Positions 18,743-26,789 of a stretch of DNA of 35,110 nucleotides are shown here, piece by piece. The stretch comes from Candidatus Wolfebacteria bacterium. GTDB lineage: Bacteria > Patescibacteriota > Minisyncoccia > Phycocordibacterales > Phycocordibacteraceae. Where the stretch lies: the NCBI GenBank assembly GCA_002400985.2, contig NVRX02000004.1, positions 1 through 35,110 on the forward strand, read 5' to 3'. Both the position numbers and the translations under genes were made by a program. Each line of letters starts with the position of its first letter. Position 1 is the stretch's first letter. The notes below the pieces were generated by a model, which ran no database searches, was not told where the DNA came from, and saw nothing but the letters and a program-made list of their open reading frames with translations.

Positions 18743-19446
18743 AATTTTTTAAACCGAATGATATATGATTCACAAAAAAGTGAATGTACAAAAGAAAAGG
18801 GTATTTGTGCAAGCAGAAAGAAAGCTAATTTATTTAATTTAGAAGATTTGAAAAATGGCACAGTTACAGTAAGTGGACATATAGAGACAACATCAAGTTC
18901 TGTATTTTTTAACAATTTTTTGAAAACTTTAGGATGAATTCTACCTTTGTGAAGATCAGAAGAAATGTCCCCTCTTGGAAACTTTGTACTAATAATCCCT
19001 TCTCCTCCAGGTGAAAGAATTTTTGCAATAATGCCTAATGCCTTTTTTTGGTTTGGAAGATATTCGAAAACTCGAGAAGAGAAGAAAAGATCATATACGC
19101 CCTCATCCCCATCATAGGAATCAAAATCCCCTTCAATAAAACTTACATCACAATTCTCAATGTTTTCCTTTGCCATCTTTAGCATGTGTGAAGAAATATC
19201 AAAGGCATCAATATGTATAGATGGAAATTCTGCACATAAAACTTTTGTCCAAGTACCAGCCCCTGGCCCAAGCTCAAAACAATTCTTTGAATCAAGACCT
19301 TTCAAAGATCTTTTGATTCCTATTTTTGTCATATCGTAGCCAGCCTGTGAGACGGGGTCCTTGTGCCACCTATCAAATTCATACGCGTTTCCAGCTCGCG
19401 TTTCCACATCATTATTATAGTGACTTCGTACGCTATTACTTTTCAT
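18739..19446 (-). CDS. Class I SAM-dependent methyltransferase
   Basis: CFELGPGAGTWTKVLCAEFPSIHIDAFDISSHMLKMAKENI. Confidence 0.85.
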   Translation of the reverse strand: MKSNSVRSHYNNDVETRAGNAYEFDRWHKDPVSQAGYDMTKIGIKRSLKGLDSKNCFELGPGAGTWTKVLCAEFPSIHIDAFDISSHMLKMAKENIENCDVSFIEGDFDSYDGDEGVYDLFFSSRVFEYLPNQKKALGIIAKILSPGGEGIISTKFPRGDISSDLHKGRIHPKVFKKLLKNTELDVVSICPLTVTVPFFKSSKLNKLAFFLLAQIPFSFVHSLFCESYIIRFKKL

Positions 19447-20458
19447 ATAGTGCTAAAATTTTTGGAATAAGTTTTGAAAGTGAATGGTCTTTTACAACCT
19501 GATTTCGCAATTGTGCCCCAAGGCTTTCTCTCTCCATATGCGGCATTTCTTTTATTGTATCTAGAACTTCAGTTAATTTCAAAACATCATGTTCTTCTAC
19601 ATAAGCAGAATAAGGAAGTGTAGAAAATATATCCTTAAATGCCTCATTAGTCGAGATAACAAGAGTACCTGTACTCATTGCTTCAAGGACGACTTTATCA
19701 ATGCTTCCTGTATTACTTGTGTTCACGAAAACATTTGATTCCTGGTAAAAATTAGGAAGCTCTCCCTGTGTTTTTGCTCCCAAAAAAGAAACTTTTGAAT
19801 TAAATTCTTTTTGCAAACTTTCTTGATATACAATATCAGCCTTTGTGATAGCTGCACCAATAACTGAAAGTTCTGAGTTTTTACAATTTAAAACTGCCGC
19901 AATTAAAATTTCAATTTGTTTTACCGGGGCAATACGCCCAACAGACAAAACTTTAAGTACTCTGCTTTCTTCTTTTGGTGCTAAAGCAAAAAGATCTGTG
20001 TCTATCCCGTGACCAACAATATATAGTTTCTTACTTTTAATACGAAAACTTTCCTCTGACGCAGACACGATCCCATCAACCATCACGTGCGCGAGTCTTA
20101 GTGATGAAGTAACTGACCTGTGCATATACCAGAGCAGTATTTTTTTATGGAAAATCTTCCAAAAAACACCGCCCAGCAACACATATATTTGATTCATATG
20201 CACAAACACAGAATCATATTCCTTTTTGTACTTCCACACGTATGAATAAAACCTCCTTAAATACTCAAGCCTCCCAACACCATCTTCTTTCCCAAGTGAG
20301 TGTACTGATACATTATCTGAAAAATCATATTCCCCTACCTGCAAAGCAATAACGTGCAACTGATCTACATGCTTTGAAAACTCAACAATCCACCTATGAA
20401 AAAATCCAAGTATTGGATGATTTTTATCTACTACCTGTGTGACAATTAGAAGCTTCAT
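19436..20458 (-). CDS. Glycosyltransferase family 4
   Basis: VLSVGRIAPVKQIEILIAAV; VFVNTSNTGSIDKVVLEAMSTGTLVIST. Confidence 0.88.
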   Translation of the reverse strand: MKLLIVTQVVDKNHPILGFFHRWIVEFSKHVDQLHVIALQVGEYDFSDNVSVHSLGKEDGVGRLEYLRRFYSYVWKYKKEYDSVFVHMNQIYVLLGGVFWKIFHKKILLWYMHRSVTSSLRLAHVMVDGIVSASEESFRIKSKKLYIVGHGIDTDLFALAPKEESRVLKVLSVGRIAPVKQIEILIAAVLNCKNSELSVIGAAITKADIVYQESLQKEFNSKVSFLGAKTQGELPNFYQESNVFVNTSNTGSIDKVVLEAMSTGTLVISTNEAFKDIFSTLPYSAYVEEHDVLKLTEVLDTIKEMPHMERESLGAQLRNQVVKDHSLSKLIPKILALYEK

Positions 20459-20487
20459 ACGCCATCACGATACCATTTTTATATTAA

Positions 20488-20515
20488 AAAGGGATCACCC
20501 TAAGGTAACCCCTTT
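20488..20515 (-). terminator. Rho-independent terminator of the small membrane-protein gene
   Basis: Minus RNA AAAGGGGUUACC-UUAG-GGUGAUCCCUUUUUAA: 12-bp stem (2 G-U) plus U-tract. Confidence 0.85.
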
Positions 20516-20541
20516 GAACTGAAGTTACATCATAAAATTTT

Positions 20542-20856
20542 TTATGTTTTTCTGTAATTTCTTTTGCGGTTTCTGCGGCGGCCATTTTTTCCATGACCAC
20601 GGTTGTTTCTTTTGTTTCTTTTTTGTTTCCCATTTGTAATGTGGGTTTTTTTATGCTTATTTTTTTGCTTGCGGCCAAACAGACCTGAAGCAAAACTGTA
20701 TGAAGATTTCCATACAAAAGATAAAAATTCAAACACTACACTGAAAACAGCAAAAGCCAAAAGTGCAAAAATAGCTAATAAGATCAGTAGACCAAGTGGG
20801 CTTGAAGCCCCAAGCTCTTGAAGACCCATAAGGATCTCCCCAATAAAATTTTCCAT
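20542..20856 (-). CDS. Small single-TM protein with highly basic C-terminal tail
   Basis: 104 aa; GLLILLAIFALLAFAVFSVVFEFLSFVW TM then KNKHKKTHITNGKQKRNKRNNRGHGKNGRRRNRKRNYRKT; AAGGAAG RBS. Confidence 0.65.
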   Translation of the reverse strand: MENFIGEILMGLQELGASSPLGLLILLAIFALLAFAVFSVVFEFLSFVWKSSYSFASGLFGRKQKNKHKKTHITNGKQKRNKRNNRGHGKNGRRRNRKRNYRKT

Positions 20857-20872
20857 AAATACTTCCTTTCGT

Positions 20873-20910
20873 GTCCGATTTCCCCGGACGTAGGTTGAGC
20901 AAAATGCTCA
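20873..20910 (-). promoter_or_regulatory. 5' leader with two hairpins upstream of the small membrane protein
   Basis: GTCCG-N7-CGGAC (20873-20889) and TGAGCA-AAA-TGCTCA (20896-20910). Confidence 0.55.
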
Positions 20911-20920
20911 TCCGCCACAA

Positions 20921-20949
20921 AAAGTATCACATTTAATACTATTTGTCAA
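20921..20949 (-). promoter_or_regulatory. Sigma70-like promoter
   Basis: Perfect minus-strand -35 TTGACA (20944-20949) overlapping stop codon of the upstream GT, weak -10 TACTTT/ATACTT at 16-17 bp. Confidence 0.55.
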
Positions 20950-22042
20950 CCCTTATTACATCCCTTGCAAACAACTCCGCAGAATTCTGATATTTTGCAA
21001 TATGAGCAAGGGCTTGATCATATGCTTGTCGTGGCATAGTTTCTCTAAGATACGTGTCATTTATAAGCTTCCGCACTCCTGTAGAAAGACAGAGAACATC
21101 ATCTACCGGACACGCAAAAATATCTTGCCCTAAACGAAACACCTCCCCAACTACTCCCACATCTGTACTAACAATAGGCAGCTTCGCAAGAGCGGCCTCA
21201 AGAAGAACTCTGCCATACCCCTCATACGCACCCGTATGCAAAAGTACATGAGCTTTCCCAAACCACTCATGCGGCTTCATGCTCCACCCTGCAAAGTACA
21301 CAGAATCTTTTAATTCTTTGCTCTTTGCATAACTCTCTAACTTTCTCCTCTCACTTCCATCTCCCACGAACACAATGCCGGCTCCTGGAAAACTCTTCTG
21401 TGCTTCTACAAGAACATCAACAGCAACATGCCAGTGCTTTTCTTTTTCTAACCTTCCCATACAGAGTATGGTAAAAGGAAAACGTGACTTCCCTTCTTCT
21501 GGCTGTATTGCAGAAAGACCGTGCACAATAGGAAGTACTGACATGGGGGCAATATCTGGAAACTTTAATTTCAAACCTTTTTTAACACGCTCGCTAACCA
21601 CACGTACACCATCTGCTTTTTTCAATACGCGAGACATCAAAGCAACACGAGCAATATTTTTTGTATTTCCTTTTGTAAACCAAGGACTTGTGGGATCAGT
21701 ATGTACCTGCACATGAAGTTTTGCTCCAACCTTGCTCGCAATACGAGCGCCAATTTCTCCAACTTCAAATGGGTCTTGTGTGGTAACAACAGCAATATCT
21801 TCAGATTTTGCAATACGCGTACCAATCTTCAATGCATCGAGAGGAATAAGCGCCTTCATAAGAGAGCGTGTTGAATATAACCACACACCTTTTGCAATTT
21901 CTTCTTTTGAATCCCCTTCCCCTGTATTTAAAACGAGAATGTGTAATGCATCAAAATGCTTACCGTATTCTATAAACCGCAAACGGACTTCGCTTCCGGC
22001 GTTTAGTGCATTCTTATCTGTTGAGAGCATTAATGTATTCAT
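20939..22042 (-). CDS. Glycosyltransferase family 1/4
   Basis: ILCMGRLEKEKHWHVAVDVLVEAQ; VFVGDGSERRKLESYA; VLLHTGAYEGYGRVLLEAALAKLPIVSTDVG. Confidence 0.9.
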   Translation of the reverse strand: MNTLMLSTDKNALNAGSEVRLRFIEYGKHFDALHILVLNTGEGDSKEEIAKGVWLYSTRSLMKALIPLDALKIGTRIAKSEDIAVVTTQDPFEVGEIGARIASKVGAKLHVQVHTDPTSPWFTKGNTKNIARVALMSRVLKKADGVRVVSERVKKGLKLKFPDIAPMSVLPIVHGLSAIQPEEGKSRFPFTILCMGRLEKEKHWHVAVDVLVEAQKSFPGAGIVFVGDGSERRKLESYAKSKELKDSVYFAGWSMKPHEWFGKAHVLLHTGAYEGYGRVLLEAALAKLPIVSTDVGVVGEVFRLGQDIFACPVDDVLCLSTGVRKLINDTYLRETMPRQAYDQALAHIAKYQNSAELFARDVIRVDK

Positions 22043-23136
22043 AGTGATTCAAGTAGTTCCTTTGTTTCTCTAAGCATTCTTTCTTTTGAAAACTTTGCAG
22101 CCCTTCTGCGTCCTATATCTTTCGCACTCCTCCTAAATGATTCATCGGTAAGGGCGCGCGTAATTGCTTTGGTAATTGCCTTAGTGTCTTTGTATTTTAC
22201 AAGTAAACCATTTTTTCCGTGAGTAATAAGCTCTGGATTTCCCCCTACATTACTTGCAACAGTAGGAGTACCTACTGCCTGGGCTTCCAATAATAAATGG
22301 CTAAACCCTTCGTACCCACTATTGAGCACAAGCACATCTGCAGCCTTGAGGTACGCAAGCGTAATATCATGATCTAACCTCCCTGCAAAGGTAACTTTCT
22401 TCCCTTCTGAATACTTCTCTAACCTTTCCCTCTCTGGACCTTCTCCAACAACAAGAAGCTGTACATCAAGACCTGTTTTCTCCATGTCAGATATGGCATC
22501 AATAACCTCTGTAATACCCTTACATGGCACAAGACGAGCAATAGTAATGACGTATTTCCCATGATACTTGAGCAATCCACGTAATACATTTTTATTCCCA
22601 ACACCTTCTACACTTGGTGCAGCATTATAAATAACTGATATTGTATTTTTATCTACACCCCATGATATAATCACACGTTTTAAATACTCACTCGGCACAA
22701 CAACCCTATCTGCACGTGTGGCGACAAATGTTTCTACATTCCGTAAGATTTGCACGAAAAATGAATACGATTCTTCTTTTAGAAAATCGTCTAGCAGCTC
22801 TGTAGCCCCAAAACGCTGCATCCCCTGCTCCCACGCATAATCTCCCACAATCTTAACTGCAAACTTTTTCTTACTAAAAAAGGCAGCAATAGATGCAGGA
22901 AGCCCCACAGACACAGGGTCAAGCGCATATATAATATCTACACCCTTTGAAAGCTTTAAACAAAGAAAGAAGTACACAATATGTCGTACTCCTGGAATAT
23001 ACTTCCGCACACGAGAAAACGGAAGGATGACAGTTTCAATTCCCTCCTTTGGTAATTCATCAAATAATACTTTGGCATATGTAGCCGGACCTCCACCCTC
23101 TGGTGGATATAGCCCTGTAGCCACAAGAATCTTCAT
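22039..23136 (-). CDS. Glycosyltransferase family 4
   Basis: ILVATGLYPPEGGGPATYAKVL; VITIARLVPCKGITEVIDAI; VLVLNSGYEGFSHLLLEAQAVGTPTVASNVGGNPELI. Confidence 0.92.
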   Translation of the reverse strand: MKILVATGLYPPEGGGPATYAKVLFDELPKEGIETVILPFSRVRKYIPGVRHIVYFFLCLKLSKGVDIIYALDPVSVGLPASIAAFFSKKKFAVKIVGDYAWEQGMQRFGATELLDDFLKEESYSFFVQILRNVETFVATRADRVVVPSEYLKRVIISWGVDKNTISVIYNAAPSVEGVGNKNVLRGLLKYHGKYVITIARLVPCKGITEVIDAISDMEKTGLDVQLLVVGEGPERERLEKYSEGKKVTFAGRLDHDITLAYLKAADVLVLNSGYEGFSHLLLEAQAVGTPTVASNVGGNPELITHGKNGLLVKYKDTKAITKAITRALTDESFRRSAKDIGRRRAAKFSKERMLRETKELLESL

Positions 23137-23147
23137 ATATGGCTATT

Positions 23148-24338
23148 CTAATACTTTGTAAGCACCTTGTCGAAGAGTACCTTCATCTCTTTCACCACGA
23201 TGTCCCAATCATATTTTTTAATAACCATTTCCTTTGCGGTTTGAACTATAGTATCTACACCATCTGCACCCTCTAAAATATCTTCTACCGCAGTAACAAT
23301 TTGCTTTGGAGAGTCTTTGGATACGGCCCAGCCGGTTTTTTTATCAAAAAGAAAATCTGCAATCCCTCCTTCTCGCGTTGCAATAACGGGCAACTCTGCA
23401 GCCATTGCTTCAATAAATGAATTTCCCATACCTTCAGATCGGGAAGGTCTAATGAATATGTCACAGGCTTTATAAAATGCAGGGATTTCAGAATGATCTA
23501 CAAACCCATAGAAATGAACCCTGCCTGACATACCTGTATCTTTTGCAAGGTTTTCTAACATTTCTTTATCCGGACCATCACCAAGAATAAGAAAGTGTAT
23601 ATGACTCGGCAAAAACTCTAATGCACGAATGACATCATCTATTGCATTTTTATGCACAAGCCTTGATGTGGTAATAAGCCATACTTCTCCATCTTTTTTC
23701 CCTATATTCTTACAAACTTGTGCAATATGTTCTCTCGAAACTTCACTAGTGAAGCGCGCAATATCTACACCATTTGGAATAAGTACAGCCTCTCCTGAAA
23801 ATCCCATACTCTTCCCCCAATTCATAAGAAACGTAGAGATTGCTTGTAGATAATCGGCCCTTGTAAATGCTTGAGTAAATAATCCCCACACTTTCTTCAT
23901 AAGTACTTCAATCTCTTCTGTAGGATCCCCTTCTTGAAGCGTAAGCATGTACGGAACTTTTGAGTACTTTTTCTTAAACATTCCTGCTGGAATACCTGCG
24001 GAGTGCGCCATCATTGCCCATGTGGCATCAAAATTATATTTCTTATGTAATTTCTTTGCTTTAAAGAAAGCCAGGAACTGATACAAATGTTTATTAAAAT
24101 GTAATGGAAACTTTTTTAAATCATTTGAGATTGGATTCTTTTTTGCAAACCCAATTCGATGCACTATAACATTTCCAATCTTCTCTTCTTTTGGGAGTGT
24201 AGAATCGAACCGAAGTGTAACCATGTGGAACTCAATATCTGAAATACGATCTGTTATTTCTTTTATCGCAACTTCTGCACCTCCAATAAACTTTGGATAG
24301 TAGCTCATTGAAAATATAAGTATTTTCTTTTTATCCAT
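23148..24338 (-). CDS. Glycosyltransferase family 4
   Basis: SMSYYPKFIGGAEVAIKEIT; IPNGVDIARF; IFIRPSRSEGMGNSFIEAMAAELPVIATREGGIADFL. Confidence 0.92.
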   Translation of the reverse strand: MDKKKILIFSMSYYPKFIGGAEVAIKEITDRISDIEFHMVTLRFDSTLPKEEKIGNVIVHRIGFAKKNPISNDLKKFPLHFNKHLYQFLAFFKAKKLHKKYNFDATWAMMAHSAGIPAGMFKKKYSKVPYMLTLQEGDPTEEIEVLMKKVWGLFTQAFTRADYLQAISTFLMNWGKSMGFSGEAVLIPNGVDIARFTSEVSREHIAQVCKNIGKKDGEVWLITTSRLVHKNAIDDVIRALEFLPSHIHFLILGDGPDKEMLENLAKDTGMSGRVHFYGFVDHSEIPAFYKACDIFIRPSRSEGMGNSFIEAMAAELPVIATREGGIADFLFDKKTGWAVSKDSPKQIVTAVEDILEGADGVDTIVQTAKEMVIKKYDWDIVVKEMKVLFDKVLTKY

Positions 24339-25188
24339 GGGAATTTTTTATGTACTCCAATACATCACGCGATGCTTTCCAACCAAGTGCTTTCATTTTT
24401 TCAAAATTACACTTTGATCTGTTTCTGTCGCCCGGAAGTGCGTCTTTCATTTCTATATCTCCCCCAAAAGCCTTTGCTATTTTCAAAATAGAATATTCTT
24501 TCTTTGCACTAATGCAGTGCCCATCTCCTGATCCTTTTTCGCCAACAAGCACAAGGCCATCTACCGTGTCTTTTACATGCGTAAATGCACGTCTCTGCTC
24601 TCCTGTGCCAAATACCTGCAATGCCTCCTTGTTCAACATCTTTTGCCTGAAAATCTCTATAACTGTACCGTATGCACCTGCACGCTCCCGCGGACCATAT
24701 ACATTATAAAAATATGTAATTGCATACTCTAAACCAAACCATTTTCCATAGTTATTTACCAACTGGGTGTTTGTTGTTTTAAAATATGCATATGGTGATT
24801 GATTTTCTCCATCATTAGCATCATCAAACTCTCCAAACTTTGTACTTGATCCCGCATATATAAGTCGAACTTTCTTATCTTTACAAAAATTAAGAACACT
24901 TGCAGTTCCTCGCACATTTAAATCCCACACCTTTTCTACATCATCAAAAGACGTAAGGACTCTTGAATACTCTCCTAAGTGAAAAAGTATATCTGGAGTC
25001 TCAGATACATGGCCAGCAATATCTTTCGTATGGCCCTCTCTATATTCCACACCATCCACATGATTGTCTTTAGAGCCCGTAAAGTAATTATCAAGTGAAA
25101 TTACTGTATATCCATCAGAAACAAGTCGCTCACATAAATGTGAACCAATAAACCCTGCTCCTCCTGTAACTAGCGCTAATTTAGACAT
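24331..25188 (-). CDS. NAD-dependent epimerase/dehydratase (extended SDR, UDP-glucose 4-epimerase-like)
   Basis: MSKLALVTGGAGFIGSHLCERLVSDGYTVISLDNYFTGS; YAYFKTTNTQLVNNYG; start MSKLAL at 25188. Confidence 0.92.
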   Translation of the reverse strand: MSKLALVTGGAGFIGSHLCERLVSDGYTVISLDNYFTGSKDNHVDGVEYREGHTKDIAGHVSETPDILFHLGEYSRVLTSFDDVEKVWDLNVRGTASVLNFCKDKKVRLIYAGSSTKFGEFDDANDGENQSPYAYFKTTNTQLVNNYGKWFGLEYAITYFYNVYGPRERAGAYGTVIEIFRQKMLNKEALQVFGTGEQRRAFTHVKDTVDGLVLVGEKGSGDGHCISAKKEYSILKIAKAFGGDIEMKDALPGDRNRSKCNFEKMKALGWKASRDVLEYIKNSHG

Positions 25189-26401
25189 ATCTACGAATAT
25201 ATACGATACTACCACCAACAAGCAATACAAGCACTAGCCACGCATATATCCACACTGAGACACTCTTGTCGGTGCTACTGCCTGCAACAACTGCAGCCGC
25301 AGGCTGTATTGGAACAATAACTTCCTCAAGTACCTTAACCTCCTTTTCTACATATGCCGGCACGTACTGAACAGAAACATTTTCTTCCACAATCACACTT
25401 TCAACCTCTTCTCCGTCTGAATATGTGAGTAAGACATCTTTTGAAAAGATAAACCCTGTAACATTGTGTGATAGTACCAATGAACCTCCCGCAATAATGT
25501 ATGTATTTTCTGGAAAGATAAATACACTTTCTCCATCTACAATTCTCCACCTTGAAACATCGAGCTCTTCTGTATCTATATTTTCAACACGAACAGACTT
25601 TTCATCCAAAAATGTAAATTCAACATTTGAAGAGCGCACCTCCACCATTATCTTTTTAGAAACTTCTTCTCTTCCGTATATAGTGTGTACCCACACAACA
25701 TACGTACCTGGATACTCATACTTGTGATATATCTTGCTCCCCTGCACACGCGCTCCATCCCCAAAATTCCATGACACAATTGCACCGCTAAACTCTGTAC
25801 CCTCAGTGTTTCCAACGTTTGCAGAAAATAGAATCTCATTCCCAGCTACAACACTTCCAACATCAGCAACATCTAATGTAAGTGTTGGTCGCACATGCAC
25901 TATTACACTCTGTGTAGCAACAGCATTTTCAACAATTACAACGCTTTCAACAACACCTGGCGTAGCAACTTCAGTCTTCCACACACCATTTACATATTGT
26001 GCGGTCTCCTTGCTTTCATTATCTCCACCGATACTTTTCCAAGCAAATGCTCCATCCACCCTATCAATTTCAATACCCTCTGCATTACTTAAAATTAATA
26101 CCTCTCCTCCATTTTCAAGTGCTCCTGTATATAAAAGATCTGCAGTACCTGGTACTGCAAATTCATTTCTCTCTAATACAAAGACTCCCTGTATAAAGCC
26201 ATCCAAAGAAATACTTGGAACTCCATCAAGTGCTGAAAGACTCCAGCCATCCAAAGAAACATTCTCTGAACTATATAATTCAATCCACTCATAGTTTGCA
26301 CTCTCTGTATTCCCCATCCATGCAATCTCACTTATGTATACTTCCGCCAAAGTAATATGCGGAAGAAGAAACAGTATGAGAAATAAGGCTTTATAAATCA
26401 T
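25181..26401 (-). CDS. Secreted lamin-tail (LTD) + PKD domain surface protein with C-terminal TM anchor
   Basis: Signal peptide MIYKALFLILFLLPHITLA; VYISEIAWMGNTESANYEWIELYS (LTD); IVSWNFGDGARVQGSKIYHKYEYPGTYVVWV (PKD); C-term TM + RRYV. Confidence 0.85.
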   Translation of the reverse strand: MIYKALFLILFLLPHITLAEVYISEIAWMGNTESANYEWIELYSSENVSLDGWSLSALDGVPSISLDGFIQGVFVLERNEFAVPGTADLLYTGALENGGEVLILSNAEGIEIDRVDGAFAWKSIGGDNESKETAQYVNGVWKTEVATPGVVESVVIVENAVATQSVIVHVRPTLTLDVADVGSVVAGNEILFSANVGNTEGTEFSGAIVSWNFGDGARVQGSKIYHKYEYPGTYVVWVHTIYGREEVSKKIMVEVRSSNVEFTFLDEKSVRVENIDTEELDVSRWRIVDGESVFIFPENTYIIAGGSLVLSHNVTGFIFSKDVLLTYSDGEEVESVIVEENVSVQYVPAYVEKEVKVLEEVIVPIQPAAAVVAGSSTDKSVSVWIYAWLVLVLLVGGSIVYIRRYV

Positions 26402-26422
26402 GAAAAACTTACTATTATATTT

Positions 26423-26450
26423 ATTATACAAGAGACAAACACCGTCACAA
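26423..26450 (-). promoter_or_regulatory. Promoter for the surface-glycan operon
   Basis: Minus TTGTGA-N16-TATAAT. Confidence 0.5.
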
Positions 26451-26463
26451 CCATCCCATACAA

Positions 26464-26491
26464 AAAGCCCATTCAAAAAAGGATGAGCTTT
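26464..26491 (-). terminator. Rho-independent terminator after small membrane protein
   Basis: Minus RNA AAAGCUCAU-N10-AUGGGCUUU followed by UUU. Confidence 0.75.
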
Positions 26492-26520
26492 CGTTAAGTG
26501 TATTGTAGTGCATTGTTGTG

Positions 26521-26697
26521 TTAGTCGATAGAGTCGATAGCGACCAGCGTACTTAACGCTGCTGGTACAACAACAACAAGAACAGCAAAACCTATAATAT
26601 ATCCAGTATGTCCACCTATCTTGGTGACAATACTGGCAATACCAAAGCCTACTGCAGCTATTACAATAAACATTATTGTTTTTAAAAAGAATTTCAT
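26521..26697 (-). CDS. Small two-TM membrane protein
   Basis: MKFFLKTIMFIVIAAVGFGIASIVTKIGGHTGYIIGFAVLVVVVPAALSTLVAIDSID; RBS GGAGGAA. Confidence 0.7.
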   Translation of the reverse strand: MKFFLKTIMFIVIAAVGFGIASIVTKIGGHTGYIIGFAVLVVVVPAALSTLVAIDSID

Positions 26698-26717
26698 TTT
26701 TTCCTCCAAGGAAATTT

Positions 26718-26738
26718 ACAATCACGACAGGTGATTGT
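26718..26738 (-). promoter_or_regulatory. 5'-leader hairpin
   Basis: ACAATCAC-N5-GTGATTGT, 8-bp perfect stem. Confidence 0.65.
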
Positions 26739-26754
26739 TTCTAATCTAACATAG

Positions 26755-26783
26755 ATAATACCATACTTTTGCACAAAAGTCAA
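26755..26783 (-). promoter_or_regulatory. Sigma70-like promoter TTGACT-N17-TATTAT
   Basis: Near-consensus with optimal spacing on minus strand. Confidence 0.75.
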
Positions 26784-26789
26784 TATCTA

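Noticed and set aside
25188-26725. Full 514-aa ORF-track version extending N-terminal to the LTD protein (CSRLWYCQYCHQDR...)
   Set aside because: The extension reads through the small membrane gene, a terminator and a promoter; signal peptide at 26401 is the plausible start.
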